A stretch of DNA of 64,000 nucleotides. It comes from Candidatus Schneewindia gallinarum. Lineage in GTDB: Bacteria > Bacillota > Clostridia > Oscillospirales > Ruminococcaceae. Position 1 is the first letter of the stretch, and every line of letters begins with the position of its first letter. Below are positions 24,106 to 33,397 of this stretch, piece by piece. The translations under genes and the position numbers were made by a program. Under the pieces are notes generated by a model. It was not told the DNA's origin. It made no database searches and saw nothing but the letters and a program-made list of their open reading frames with translations. The DNA lies in contig CAJFUF010000029.1 in the NCBI GenBank assembly GCA_904420175.1, positions 80,400 through 144,399 on the forward strand, written 5' to 3'.

Positions 24106-24597
24106 ATGGCAAACAAGAAGACCAAACTGCCTTTTAAAGGCACAAAGGAGCAGGAGGAGCAGCTGCGTTCCTTCATCCGCGCGTTGCCGGACAAGGACAG
24201 CGCCGTCATCACGGTGCTGCAGAAGGCGCAGGAGATCTACGGATACCTGCCCGAGGAAGTTCAGCTGATCGTCGCGGATGAGCTGGGCGTGTCCCCAGCG
24301 GAGGTGTACGGTGTCTCCACCTTCTACTCCCAGTTCTCCCTGAACCCAAAGGGCGAGAACAAAATTTCCGTGTGTCTCGGCACGGCCTGCTATGTCAAGG
24401 GGTCCGGCGACATTTTCAACAAGCTGGTTGAAAAGCTGGGCATCCAGGGCGGCGAGTGCACGCCGGACGGGAAGTTCTCTCTGGAGGCATGCCGCTGCAT
24501 CGGCGCCTGCGGACTGGCGCCCGTCCTGACCGTGAATGACGACGTGTACGGAAGGCTGACCGTGGACGACGTGGATTCCATCCTTGCGAAGTACTAA
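24106..24597 (+). CDS. hydC: HydC-like NuoE-family [2Fe-2S] subunit of bifurcating hydrogenase
   Basis: A 163-aa thioredoxin-fold [2Fe-2S] protein homologous to NuoE. It shows a helical N-terminus with VLQKAQEIYGYLPEEV, then VYGVSTFYSQF, and cluster cysteines in CLGTACYVKG and CRCIGACGLAP. ATG 24106 is preceded by AAGGAGGG. It is the first gene of the operon hydC, HATPase, 2Fe-2S protein, hydB, hydA. In HydABC complexes this subunit passes electrons near the flavin site. Confidence 0.93.
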   Translation: MANKKTKLPFKGTKEQEEQLRSFIRALPDKDSAVITVLQKAQEIYGYLPEEVQLIVADELGVSPAEVYGVSTFYSQFSLNPKGENKISVCLGTACYVKGSGDIFNKLVEKLGIQGGECTPDGKFSLEACRCIGACGLAPVLTVNDDVYGRLTVDDVDSILAKY

Positions 24598-24609
24598 GCC
24601 ATTGTTGTA

Positions 24610-25158
24610 ATGAGAGAACTGTCTTTACATATACTGGACGTGGCGCAGAACTCGGTCAAGGCGGGGGCAACGCTGACCACCATTGAACAGACAGTGGACA
24701 CGGCGGCACACACCCTGCGCTTTACCATCACGGACAACGGCTGCGGCATGGATGAAACAACGGTGCGTCGTGTCATCGACCCGTTTTTCACCTCCCGTAC
24801 CACCAGAAAGGTGGGCCTCGGCATCCCGTTTTTTAAAATGGAGGCGGAGAACACGGGGGGCAGCTTTTCCATCTCGTCCGTTCCGGGGCAGGGCACCACA
24901 GTCAGCGCCCTGTTCCACACCGACCATATCGACTGCCTTCCGGTGGGGGATATGGCGGGCACCGTCACGGCGCTTGTGCAGTGCAACCCACAGCTGGATT
25001 TTGTATACCGGCTGTGTGTGGACGGCAGAAGTTTTGTCATGGACACGCGGGAGTTTCGGGAGCAGCTGGAAGGAGTGCCCTTAAACAACCCGGACGTGGT
25101 ACAGTTTATGAAGGAATTTCTCGAGGAGAACAGTGAGACAATCTATGGAGGTGCATAA
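24610..25158 (+). CDS. HATPase-domain protein within the hydrogenase operon
   Basis: A 182-aa protein starting directly with a GHKL ATP-binding domain (HILDVAQNSVKAGA as N-box, DNGCGMDE as G1, GLGIPFFKMEAENTGG as G2), followed by about 70 residues of unknown fold. It lacks the His-phosphorylation domain, receiver and membrane parts of a sensor kinase. It sits between hydC and hydB with a 12-bp gap before it and a 1-bp overlap after it. Such a gene occurs at this spot in many clostridial hydABC operons; function unknown. Confidence 0.85.
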   Translation: MRELSLHILDVAQNSVKAGATLTTIEQTVDTAAHTLRFTITDNGCGMDETTVRRVIDPFFTSRTTRKVGLGIPFFKMEAENTGGSFSISSVPGQGTTVSALFHTDHIDCLPVGDMAGTVTALVQCNPQLDFVYRLCVDGRSFVMDTREFREQLEGVPLNNPDVVQFMKEFLEENSETIYGGA

Positions 25159-25526
25159 TGAAAAGTTTAGCGGAACTCAAGGCAATTAAAGAGAAAAACA
25201 AGATGGGTGTCATGCTCCGTGAGGAGCAGGACGGTATCCGCGTTGTGGTCGGCATGGCCACCTGCGGCATTGCCGCCGGTGCGCGCCCGGTCTTGAATGC
25301 GTTTACAGAGGAAGTGGCCAAGCGCCGCCTGGAGGGCGTCACCGTTGCCCAGACCGGCTGCATCGGCATCTGCCAGTACGAGCCGGTTGTGGAGGTCTAC
25401 GCCCCCGGTAAGGAGAAGGTCACCTATGTGAAAATGACCCCTGAGAAGGTAGCCCGCGTGGTCGCCGACCATCTGGTCAACGGCAACGTCGTAACGGAGT
25501 ATACCATCGGGGCCATGCAGAAATAA
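25158..25526 (+). CDS. Thioredoxin-like [2Fe-2S] ferredoxin-domain protein
   Basis: A 122-aa protein with a thioredoxin-like [2Fe-2S] domain: the first cysteine is in GMATCGIAAGA, and later cysteines are in QTGCIGICQYEP. It resembles the N-terminal domain of HydB/NuoF-type subunits. Its ATG overlaps the preceding stop by 1 bp. It is probably an extra electron-transfer module of the hydrogenase complex (inference). Confidence 0.87.
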   Translation: MKSLAELKAIKEKNKMGVMLREEQDGIRVVVGMATCGIAAGARPVLNAFTEEVAKRRLEGVTVAQTGCIGICQYEPVVEVYAPGKEKVTYVKMTPEKVARVVADHLVNGNVVTEYTIGAMQK

Positions 25527-25543
25527 CGAGGAGGAGTATTAGA

Positions 25544-27331
25544 ATGTATCGTTCCCATGTACTTGTCTGCGGGGGTACAGGATGTACTTCTTCAGGCAGT
25601 GGTGAGATTATCAGCACATTCGAGAGAGAGCTTGCGAAAAACGACCTGGATAAAGAGGTCAAGGTCGTCCGTACCGGCTGCTTCGGCCTGTGCGCACTGG
25701 GCCCCGTGGTCATCGTCTACCCGGAGGGCAGCTTCTACAGCCGCGTCAAGGCGGAGGACGTGCCCGAGATCGTGGAGGAGCACCTGTTAAAGGGCCGTAT
25801 CGTCTCCCGCCTGCTGTATGAGGAGACGGTGGAGGACGACGAGATCCTCTCCTTAAACGAGACGGACTTCTACAAAAAGCAGCACCGGGTTGCGCTGCGT
25901 AACTGCGGCGTAATTGACCCGGAGAACATCGAGGAATACATTGCAGTGGACGGCTACGAGGCGCTGGGCAAATGCCTGACCGAGTACACGCCTGAGCAGG
26001 TCATCCAGATTATCAAGGACTCCGGCCTGCGCGGCCGTGGCGGCGCGGGCTTCCCCACCGGTGTGAAATGGAGCTTTGCTGCGGCCAATGCGGCGGACCA
26101 GAAATATGTCTGCTGCAACGCGGACGAGGGCGACCCCGGCGCGTTCATGGACCGGTCCGTGCTGGAGGGCGACCCCCACGCCGTGATTGAGGCCATGGCC
26201 ATTGCCGGCTATGCCATCGGGGCAAGCCAGGGCTACATCTATGTCCGTGCAGAGTATCCCATCGCCGTCAAGCGCCTGCAGATTGCCATCGGGCAGGCAA
26301 GAGAGTACGGCCTGCTGGGCAAGGACATTTTCGGCACCGGGTTTGATTTTGATTTGGACGTGCGGCTTGGCGCCGGCGCGTTTGTGTGCGGCGAGGAGAC
26401 GGCGCTGATGACCTCCATCGAGGGCAAGCGCGGCGAGCCGCGCCCCCGTCCCCCGTTCCCTGCGGTGAAGGGCCTGTTCGGCAAGCCCACCGTCTTAAAC
26501 AATGTAGAGACCTATGCCAACATCCCGCAGATTATTCTGAAGGGTGCGGACTGGTTCGCTTCCATGGGCACGGAGAAGAGCAAGGGCACCAAGGTGTTCG
26601 CCCTGGGCGGTAAAATCCATAACACCGGCCTTGTGGAGGTGCCGATGGGCACCACCCTTCGTGAAATTGTCGAGGAGATCGGCGGCGGCATCCCGAACGG
26701 CAAGAAGTTCAAGGCTGCCCAGACCGGCGGCCCCTCCGGCGGCTGCATCCCGGCAGAGCATTTCGATGTCCCCATCGACTACGACAACCTGCTGGCCATC
26801 GGCTCCATGATGGGTTCCGGCGGCCTTATCGTCATGGACGAGGACAACTGCATGGTGGATATCGCCAAGTTCTTCCTGGAGTTCACCGTGGACGAGTCCT
26901 GCGGCAAATGCACCCCCTGCCGCGTCGGCACAAGGCGCCTGCTTGAGATGTTAGACAAGGTAACCAAGGGCAAGGCGACCATGGAGGATCTCGACAAGAT
27001 CGAGTCCCTGTGCTACTACATCAAAGAAAACTCCCTTTGCGGACTGGGCCAGACGGCGCCGAACCCGGTGCTGTCCACGCTGCGCTACTTCCGGGACGAG
27101 TATATCGCCCACATTGTGGACAAACGCTGCCCGGCAGGCGTGTGTAAGGACCTGCTGCAGTACGTCATCGACCCGGCCAAGTGCCGCGGCTGCACCCTGT
27201 GCTCGCGTGTGTGCCCGGCGGGCGCCATCTCGGGCGAGGTCAAGACCCCGCACCGGATTGACCCGGCCAAGTGCGTGAAGTGCGGCGCCTGCATGGAGAA
27301 GTGCAAATTCGGCGCCATTTCGAAGAAGTAA
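25544..27331 (+). CDS. hydB: HydB-like NuoF-family NADH-binding subunit of bifurcating hydrogenase
   Basis: A 595-aa protein with four parts. First is a thioredoxin-like [2Fe-2S] domain (about residues 1-90, CGGTGC and RTGCFGLCALGP). Next is the NuoF NADH/FMN domain (GLRGRGGAGFPTG near 163-175; CNADEGDPGAF). Then comes a [4Fe-4S] site SCGKCTPCRVG (about 449-459), and finally a 2x[4Fe-4S] ferredoxin tail (CRGCTLCSRVCP, CVKCGACMEKC). It oxidises or reduces NAD(H) on FMN in the bifurcating complex. GAGGAG precedes the ATG. Confidence 0.95.
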   Translation: MYRSHVLVCGGTGCTSSGSGEIISTFERELAKNDLDKEVKVVRTGCFGLCALGPVVIVYPEGSFYSRVKAEDVPEIVEEHLLKGRIVSRLLYEETVEDDEILSLNETDFYKKQHRVALRNCGVIDPENIEEYIAVDGYEALGKCLTEYTPEQVIQIIKDSGLRGRGGAGFPTGVKWSFAAANAADQKYVCCNADEGDPGAFMDRSVLEGDPHAVIEAMAIAGYAIGASQGYIYVRAEYPIAVKRLQIAIGQAREYGLLGKDIFGTGFDFDLDVRLGAGAFVCGEETALMTSIEGKRGEPRPRPPFPAVKGLFGKPTVLNNVETYANIPQIILKGADWFASMGTEKSKGTKVFALGGKIHNTGLVEVPMGTTLREIVEEIGGGIPNGKKFKAAQTGGPSGGCIPAEHFDVPIDYDNLLAIGSMMGSGGLIVMDEDNCMVDIAKFFLEFTVDESCGKCTPCRVGTRRLLEMLDKVTKGKATMEDLDKIESLCYYIKENSLCGLGQTAPNPVLSTLRYFRDEYIAHIVDKRCPAGVCKDLLQYVIDPAKCRGCTLCSRVCPAGAISGEVKTPHRIDPAKCVKCGACMEKCKFGAISKK

Positions 27332-27349
27332 GGGAGGGAGACGAGTAAC

Positions 27350-29092
27350 ATGGATATGGTAAATATTAAAATCAACGGCATGGACTATTCCGTCAAGGCC
27401 GGCTCCACCATTCTGGAGGCCGCCCATGAGGTAGGCATCGACATCCCCACCCTCTGCTACTTAAAGGACATCAACGCCATCGGCGCATGCCGCATCTGCG
27501 TGGTGGAGGTCAAAGGGGCGAAAAGCCTGGTGGCCGCCTGTGTGTACCCGGTCAATGAGGGGATGGAGATCTTCACCCACTCCCCCAAGGTGTTAAAATC
27601 CAGAAAAATGACCCTGGAGCTGATTCTGTCCACCCATGAAAGAAAGTGCCTAAGCTGCGTGCGCGGCGGCGACTGCGAGCTGCAGCGCCTGTGTAAGGAG
27701 TTCGGCGTGGAGGATGAGGGCCGCTTCGACGGCGAGAACCAGCACTATGAGATCGACGACAGCGCCGTGCACATGTTCCGCAACGACAACAAGTGCATCC
27801 TGTGCCGCCGCTGCATCGCCGTGTGCGACAAGTATCAGGATGTGGCGGTTATCGGCGCCAACGAGCGTGGCTTTAAGACCCATGTGGGCTGTGCCTTTGA
27901 CAAGGACCTGGCCGATGTGTCCTGCGTGTCCTGCGGCCAGTGCATCACCGTCTGCCCCACCGGCGCCATCGCCGAGAAGGACGAGACGGACAAGGTCTGG
28001 GAGGCGCTTGCGGACGAGACGAAGCATGTGGTGTTCCACACTGCCCCCTCCATCCGCGTCACCCTGGGCGAGGCGTTCGGCATGCCCGTCGGCACCAATG
28101 TGAAGGGCAAAATGGTTGCCGCCATCCGGCGGCTGGGCGCGGATAAGGTGTTTGACACCGACTTCTCCGCCGACCTGACCATTATGGAGGAAGCAAATGA
28201 GTTTATCGAGCGGGTGCAGAACGGCGGAACCCTGCCGCTGATCACCTCCTGCTCCCCCGGCTGGATCAAGTACTGTGAGCACAAGTTCCCGGAGATGATC
28301 CCGAACCTGTCCTCCTGCAAGTCCCCGCAGCAGATGTTCGGCGCGGTGATAAAGACCTACTACGCGGAGAAAAACGGCATCGACCCGAAGGACATCTTTG
28401 TTGTCGCCGTCATGCCCTGCACCGCCAAGAAGTTTGAGGCGGGCCGTGACGACCAGGCCGCGGCGGGCGTGCCCGACACGGATGTGGCCATCACCACGAG
28501 AGAGCTTGCCCGGATGATTAAGCGCGCGGGCCTGAAGTTTGCAGAGCTGCCTGATGAGGAGTTTGACAACCCGCTGGGTGAGAGCTCCGGCGCAGGCGCC
28601 ATCTTTGGCGCCACCGGCGGCGTGATGGAGGCGGCGCTTCGTACCGCTGTGGAGACGCTGACCGGCAAGGAGCTGGAGAAGCTGGAATTCACCGAGGTGC
28701 GCGGCACGGCCGGCGTCAAGGAGGCCACCTACAACGTGGCTGGAATGGACGTGAATGTGGCGGTGGCCTCCGGCCTGAAAAACGCCCACGCCCTGCTTGA
28801 CAAGGTCAAGAGCGGCGAGAAGCAGTACCACTTCATCGAGATCATGGCCTGCCCCGGCGGCTGTGTTAACGGCGGCGGCCAGCCCGTCCAGCCCGCCAGT
28901 GTCCGCAACTTTGTGGATCTGCGCGGCAAGCGTGCGGCAGCCCTGTATGAGGAGGATGCGAACCTGCCGGTCCGCAAGTCCCATGAGAACCCCATGATCA
29001 AGAAGATTTACGAGGAGTACTTCGAGAAGCCCGGAAGCCATAAGGCCCACGAGATTCTTCATACCTCCTACGTTGCGAGAAACAGATATTAA
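27350..29092 (+). CDS. hydA: [FeFe]-hydrogenase catalytic subunit, HydA type
   Basis: A 580-aa hydrogenase with N-terminal [2Fe-2S] (CYLKDINAIGACRIC), a His/Cys [4Fe-4S] site (HERKCLSCVRGGDCELQRLC), two [4Fe-4S] motifs (CILCRRCIAVC, CVSCGQCITVCP) and the H-cluster domain. L1 is TSCSPGW (299-305), L2 is MPCTAKKFE (355-363) and L3 is EIMACPGGCVNGGGQP (497-512). It reduces protons with electrons from NADH plus reduced ferredoxin (or runs in reverse). The second L1 position is Ser rather than Cys. Confidence 0.95.
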   Translation: MDMVNIKINGMDYSVKAGSTILEAAHEVGIDIPTLCYLKDINAIGACRICVVEVKGAKSLVAACVYPVNEGMEIFTHSPKVLKSRKMTLELILSTHERKCLSCVRGGDCELQRLCKEFGVEDEGRFDGENQHYEIDDSAVHMFRNDNKCILCRRCIAVCDKYQDVAVIGANERGFKTHVGCAFDKDLADVSCVSCGQCITVCPTGAIAEKDETDKVWEALADETKHVVFHTAPSIRVTLGEAFGMPVGTNVKGKMVAAIRRLGADKVFDTDFSADLTIMEEANEFIERVQNGGTLPLITSCSPGWIKYCEHKFPEMIPNLSSCKSPQQMFGAVIKTYYAEKNGIDPKDIFVVAVMPCTAKKFEAGRDDQAAAGVPDTDVAITTRELARMIKRAGLKFAELPDEEFDNPLGESSGAGAIFGATGGVMEAALRTAVETLTGKELEKLEFTEVRGTAGVKEATYNVAGMDVNVAVASGLKNAHALLDKVKSGEKQYHFIEIMACPGGCVNGGGQPVQPASVRNFVDLRGKRAAALYEEDANLPVRKSHENPMIKKIYEEYFEKPGSHKAHEILHTSYVARNRY

Positions 29093-29098
29093 CCTGTG

Positions 29099-29139
29099 AA
29101 AGAAGGCCGGAAGCCAAACGCTTCCGGCCTTCTTTTTTT
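29099..29139 (+). terminator. Terminator of the hydC-hydA operon
   Basis: A 16-bp stem (29099-29114 with 29120-29135) ends in a T-run. Confidence 0.95.
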
Positions 29140-29195
29140 GCTTCTTTTTCACCCTGCGCGTCCATATAGATGAAGGGAGGAAATGAGGGAGTGCA

Positions 29196-30443
29196 GTGAA
29201 GAAAAGGCGAAAGGAAATTCTGTTCGGGCTGGCGGTGGTGCTGCTGTGCGGCCTGCTGGTGCTGTTTCTCGGCACAAGGGGGAAACAGCGGCAGGGCACG
29301 GGCGCAAAGCCCCGCACTGTCATCGAGTATACGGAGGCATATGAGATTTTTGCCCTGTACCCCCACTTCGGGGTGGCAGCGGCGGATGAGGAGCTGGAGG
29401 CGTATGTCGCAGCGCAGTGCGACGCATTCCGGTCGGATGAACACGCCGGTTCGGGCCGGAGCGAGCTGCACATGGAATACCGGTTGTATGAACCCTGCCT
29501 TGGGGTTGTCAGTGTGGAGATGACGGTGTTCACCAGGGTGGCCGGGGTGGAAGCGACCACCAGTGCGGCCTTTTGCTACGCCATGCCGGAGGGGGAACGC
29601 CTGGGGCTGCACAACCTGTTTGCTGCGGACCGGGCGGAACAGCTGCTTGTCTGGTGCGGCGGGGAGGAAATGGCGTTTCTGCTGCGTCCGGACCGGCTGC
29701 TGTTGTGGCGCGGCGGCAAGCTGGTGAAGGAGTTTGCCAAAAGCGAATACGAGGACGACCTGCTCTATCCGCCAAAGACGCAGGGGCACAGCGGCGGTAC
29801 CCAGGCGTTTGTCAGCGTGCTGCCCGCCACCTGCACGGTGGAGGAGGAGAAACCCATGATAGCCCTCACTTTTGACGACGGGCCCAACCCCAAATACACG
29901 GTGCAGATTCTTGAGACGCTGGGGCGGTATGGCGCGGCAGCCACCTTTTTTGAAATCGGCAGCCTGGTGGAGGCCTACCCGGAGGTGTCGCGGCAGATTG
30001 TGGCACAGGGCTGTGAAATTGGCAACCACAGCTACAGCCACCGGCAGCTGACCAGCCTGTCTGCGGCAGAGATAGAGGAGCAGACGAGAAAGACGCAGCA
30101 GGCGATAAAAAACGCCGTGGGCTACGAGCCGACGCTGACGCGGCCCACCTACGGCGACATCAACAACACTGTGAAGAACTGCATCGACATGCCGCTGATT
30201 TTGTGGAGCATCGATACCCTCGACTGGAAAAGCAAAGACGCCCAGGCGGTGGCAGAGCACATTTTAAGCAACGTCAAGGAGGGGGACATCATCCTGATGC
30301 ACGACGTGTACCCCTCCACTGTGGAGGCGGTGGAGCTGGTGGTGGGCGAGCTGCAGCAGCGCGGCTTTCAGCTGGTGACCGTGTCCACCCTGCTGGAGGA
30401 GGCGCTGGATGCAGGGAAACAGCAGGTATTCCGCCATAAATAA
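29196..30443 (+). CDS. Polysaccharide deacetylase with membrane anchor
   Basis: A 415-aa extracellular protein with an N-terminal signal anchor (about residues 8-25), a DUF3298/DUF4163-like domain (about 40-205), and a C-terminal NodB deacetylase domain. NodB motifs are TFDDGP (225-230), HSYSH (zinc His), RPTYGD (usual RPPYG), WSIDTLDWKSKD and ILMHD. It resembles PdaC-type peptidoglycan N-deacetylases. GTG 29196 follows GAGGGAG with a short 4-bp spacing. It probably modifies peptidoglycan or another N-acetylated surface glycan. Confidence 0.88.
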   Translation: MKKRRKEILFGLAVVLLCGLLVLFLGTRGKQRQGTGAKPRTVIEYTEAYEIFALYPHFGVAAADEELEAYVAAQCDAFRSDEHAGSGRSELHMEYRLYEPCLGVVSVEMTVFTRVAGVEATTSAAFCYAMPEGERLGLHNLFAADRAEQLLVWCGGEEMAFLLRPDRLLLWRGGKLVKEFAKSEYEDDLLYPPKTQGHSGGTQAFVSVLPATCTVEEEKPMIALTFDDGPNPKYTVQILETLGRYGAAATFFEIGSLVEAYPEVSRQIVAQGCEIGNHSYSHRQLTSLSAAEIEEQTRKTQQAIKNAVGYEPTLTRPTYGDINNTVKNCIDMPLILWSIDTLDWKSKDAQAVAEHILSNVKEGDIILMHDVYPSTVEAVELVVGELQQRGFQLVTVSTLLEEALDAGKQQVFRHK

Positions 30444-30477
30444 AAAAACAGGGTACAGCCGAAGGCTGTACCCTGTT
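30441..30477 (-). terminator. Terminator of the Gld-type ABC operon
   Basis: A perfect 14-bp stem (30447-30460 with 30464-30477) has a T-run on the minus strand (30448-30442). It also follows the deacetylase gene, where the plus-strand T-run is missing. Confidence 0.87.
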
Positions 30478-30485
30478 CGCTGTGT

Positions 30486-31889
30486 TTAAGACATAAAGCT
30501 GGAAGTGGGTTGGTTCTCCCTGACGATTAGGATATCGGACAGAACCCGGTCAATATAGGTGGTCCTGCACAGGAAGTCAATTTCCCCGTCGATTTCAATG
30601 GCCATCCGCCGGCCGGATACGCTGTAGAAATTTACCACGCGGTCCGGTAAGGAGGAATCCCGGGATTTCCAGGTAATGGTCATCAATATCTCCCCCAGTT
30701 CCACATCAACTGCCGGCTCGGTGCCGTAGTAGTGGTTGAGGACACGGTAAAAGTTTTTGAAGTTGTCATAGGTGACGTCGTTGCCGTCCACCTTCAGGGC
30801 GTAATCATCCTCCGACTCACCGGTTACTTCAATGGTATGCGACCGATCCCCGGAGACAATGGTGATGGTCTCCACATCACTCAGCAGCGGGGCGTAAGGA
30901 TAGACGCTGGCAAAGGTGTAGTAGTCCCCGTGGGCCCACGGCACGCTGTCCGCCTTCACGGTGTAAATCCAGTCCTCGTTATCCACCCGGACCGCCACAT
31001 AGCCGTCACTTTCAATTCCAACGGCGATGGTGTGCTGCTGCCCGTCCCGGACAAAGGTGGCGGTGTAGGCCTTATCCGCCGTCAGGCCTGCATTTTCAAG
31101 GATTTCATCTGTCAGGCCGACCACGGCCACCCGTTCAGCGGTCAGGCCGGTCAGCGGGATAATATACTCGGACTCCGCGGCGTACATGAAGTAGCGCTGC
31201 TTGGGGGACACCATCTGGAAGTTGATGGTATTGAAAGCGCCGTCCTTGAACCCTTCGCTCAGCCGTTCGATGACGATGGGCTCAAAATTTGTCTCCGGCC
31301 CGCAGAATTCCACCCGGGTGATGGGGGTATCCTGCATTTCATTTGCAGAGGCGGTAATCTGCTTGTTTAAAAAGTAGTAGCCTTCCTCCAGGACAGGGTC
31401 GAAGGTGACCATGTTGTGAAGCCACACGGTGTCGGAACCTTCCATGCGGATATAGTAGCTGGACTCGTCCGGGAACTCATCCCCGACATAAACGGTGGTT
31501 TCCGTCCCGTCGGACAGGCGCACACGTACGGTGGCGGCGGGCTCGTCCAAACCGTAAAGGGACAGATCCTCCGGCGCCTCGTTAACCAGGCGAGAGGGGG
31601 TGATGGACTCCAGCTTAGTGGCAAGATCCCAGATGACGGTGCTGTCCACCGGAACCTGCTCGTAGGGAGATACCTCCCACGAGGTGTCCGTTTTAATCAT
31701 GGAAAACTGGCCGTGCTGGTTTTCAACGCTGATTTCCGCAATGTCGTCGCGGCTGCAGCTGAACAGGGTCTGTGCCTCTTCGCCCTGCGACTCTGTGGCT
31801 GGGCGGGTCAGCAGCAGCACACACAGCAGCGCTGCCAGCACCACCACAACGCCGAGGGAGAGAAGCAGAGTGCGTTTGCGTTTGTTCAT
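30486..31889 (-). CDS. DUF4340-domain membrane-anchored protein
   Basis: A 467-aa protein with one N-terminal transmembrane helix (about residues 7-27) and a large extracytoplasmic part containing DUF4340 repeats: SRLVNEAPEDLSLYGLDEPAATVRVRLSDGTETTVYVGDEFP and a second similar unit later. It begins in a TAATG overlap with the GldG-like gene, so it is translationally coupled to the ABC system. DUF4340 proteins regularly accompany GldG-type transporter genes; role unknown. Confidence 0.85.
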   Translation of the reverse strand: MNKRKRTLLLSLGVVVVLAALLCVLLLTRPATESQGEEAQTLFSCSRDDIAEISVENQHGQFSMIKTDTSWEVSPYEQVPVDSTVIWDLATKLESITPSRLVNEAPEDLSLYGLDEPAATVRVRLSDGTETTVYVGDEFPDESSYYIRMEGSDTVWLHNMVTFDPVLEEGYYFLNKQITASANEMQDTPITRVEFCGPETNFEPIVIERLSEGFKDGAFNTINFQMVSPKQRYFMYAAESEYIIPLTGLTAERVAVVGLTDEILENAGLTADKAYTATFVRDGQQHTIAVGIESDGYVAVRVDNEDWIYTVKADSVPWAHGDYYTFASVYPYAPLLSDVETITIVSGDRSHTIEVTGESEDDYALKVDGNDVTYDNFKNFYRVLNHYYGTEPAVDVELGEILMTITWKSRDSSLPDRVVNFYSVSGRRMAIEIDGEIDFLCRTTYIDRVLSDILIVRENQPTSSFMS

Positions 31890-33382
31890 TACAGGTGCCT
31901 CCTGCGGATAAAGACATAGACGCCGTACACAAGAATCATGGCCGGCAGCACGAAGGCGAACAGAATCCAGATAAGGTTACTCTGCTGCGCTGTCACATCC
32001 AGGTAGGAACTGGACAGGCTTTTTGCATAAATGGTCAGCGAATCGTCCTTATTTAACAGCTGGTTGCACAGGTGCAGCAGATACTCGCTGTTGGAGTAGG
32101 AAGGGTTCTCAAGGTAGGAGGCGTCTGCAAAGGAGTAGGAGCCGAAAGCCACCACATAAGAGTGGATGGAGTAGGCATTATCCTTAATGGATGTTGTCAT
32201 GCCCATGATGGCCGCAGGCCGTGTGCCGGTCTCCTCGCTGGTGGGATCCCAGCTGTCTGTGGCGGTAACCGGCCGGACAGCGCTGGTATCATAGAAATTC
32301 AGCAGCGTCTTGCTTCGCAGGCTGACACCGCCGCCCAGCTCAAGGGCTGTCAGCGGCACAGCGGAGTTAATAACCGGGAACAGGCCGTCGGTGTCGGGCA
32401 GGTCGCCGGAGTAATCCTCGTCCCCGTACTGAAGCCTTGTAAAGTAGGCGTTCTGCCCGATGACATTGGCCGAGTCTGTCTCATAGACGGTGCCCTCGCC
32501 GGTGGCGATGCCCCAGTCGTTCAAGAACACCTCCAGGTTGGGCAGGCTGCCCGCCGTGGTGGAGTCCGCGAAGTACAGCACGACCTTGCCGTACTCCCCT
32601 CCGTTATACAGAAAGCTGTCCAGCGCGGAAAGCTCCTCCAGTGTGTAGTCCCTGGAGGGGGCGGAGATAACAAGGATGGAGGCGTCAGTGTTGAGTCCCT
32701 CGGAGGCGATGTTGTTGGACACCACCTCAAAGTTATTGAGCCTCAGCAGGTTTTCAAGCCCGGAAAGCGCTTTCTCCTCATGTCCCTCGAGGAACGCGGC
32801 AATGGGCGGATTCTCACTGGTAACGGACAGCAGGGCGCTGGTAACGCAGCGTTCCACATTGCTGGACGCAATGTAGTAGCCCGAGCTGTTCTGAGAGAAA
32901 TTGAACAAATCGTTGGAACTGATTTTTACCGAGCGCTTCTCACTGCTGACGATAATATCGCTGGTAGAGGCCGACAAATCATTGTATTTGTTCAGCACGT
33001 TGGGATCTGCAATCGGATCCTCATAGTTGACGGTTACATTGCTGTTTAACCGCGCGTAGTTTTTCAGCATCTCATTCGCCTGGGCGGTGTAGTCGTCGAT
33101 GGCCACGAAGTCTGTCTCATCGGCAAGCAGTGTGATGGTGACGGGGATGTCTACCGAGTCCAGGATATTTCTGGACTGCTCCGTCAGCTCAAACGCTTTC
33201 TCCCCTGTCAAATCAAGCTTTAAGGGGAACCGCTCCACCAGAAGGGTGCAGATGACGTTGACGATAATAAGCACCACAAGGAACAGCGCGGTCATGGCGG
33301 TGGCCATGGAGCCGTATTTAAAGCTGCGGCGGTTAAAGTGTTTCCTGCCGGTCTTGGCCGGCTGTGTTTCTTTTTTATTCAT
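31889..33382 (-). CDS. GldG-family ABC-transporter auxiliary protein
   Basis: A 497-aa protein with an N-terminal membrane helix (about residues 29-50), a large extracytoplasmic GldG/IFT52-like domain (LDLTGEKAFELTEQSRNILDSVDIPVTITLLADE; DASILVISAPSRDYT) and a C-terminal transmembrane helix with a basic tail. It pairs with an ABC-2 permease in GldFG-type systems known from gliding bacteria. In Gram-positives the export substrate is unknown. Confidence 0.87.
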   Translation of the reverse strand: MNKKETQPAKTGRKHFNRRSFKYGSMATAMTALFLVVLIIVNVICTLLVERFPLKLDLTGEKAFELTEQSRNILDSVDIPVTITLLADETDFVAIDDYTAQANEMLKNYARLNSNVTVNYEDPIADPNVLNKYNDLSASTSDIIVSSEKRSVKISSNDLFNFSQNSSGYYIASSNVERCVTSALLSVTSENPPIAAFLEGHEEKALSGLENLLRLNNFEVVSNNIASEGLNTDASILVISAPSRDYTLEELSALDSFLYNGGEYGKVVLYFADSTTAGSLPNLEVFLNDWGIATGEGTVYETDSANVIGQNAYFTRLQYGDEDYSGDLPDTDGLFPVINSAVPLTALELGGGVSLRSKTLLNFYDTSAVRPVTATDSWDPTSEETGTRPAAIMGMTTSIKDNAYSIHSYVVAFGSYSFADASYLENPSYSNSEYLLHLCNQLLNKDDSLTIYAKSLSSSYLDVTAQQSNLIWILFAFVLPAMILVYGVYVFIRRRHL

Positions 33383-33397
33383 CTGTACAACCCTCCT

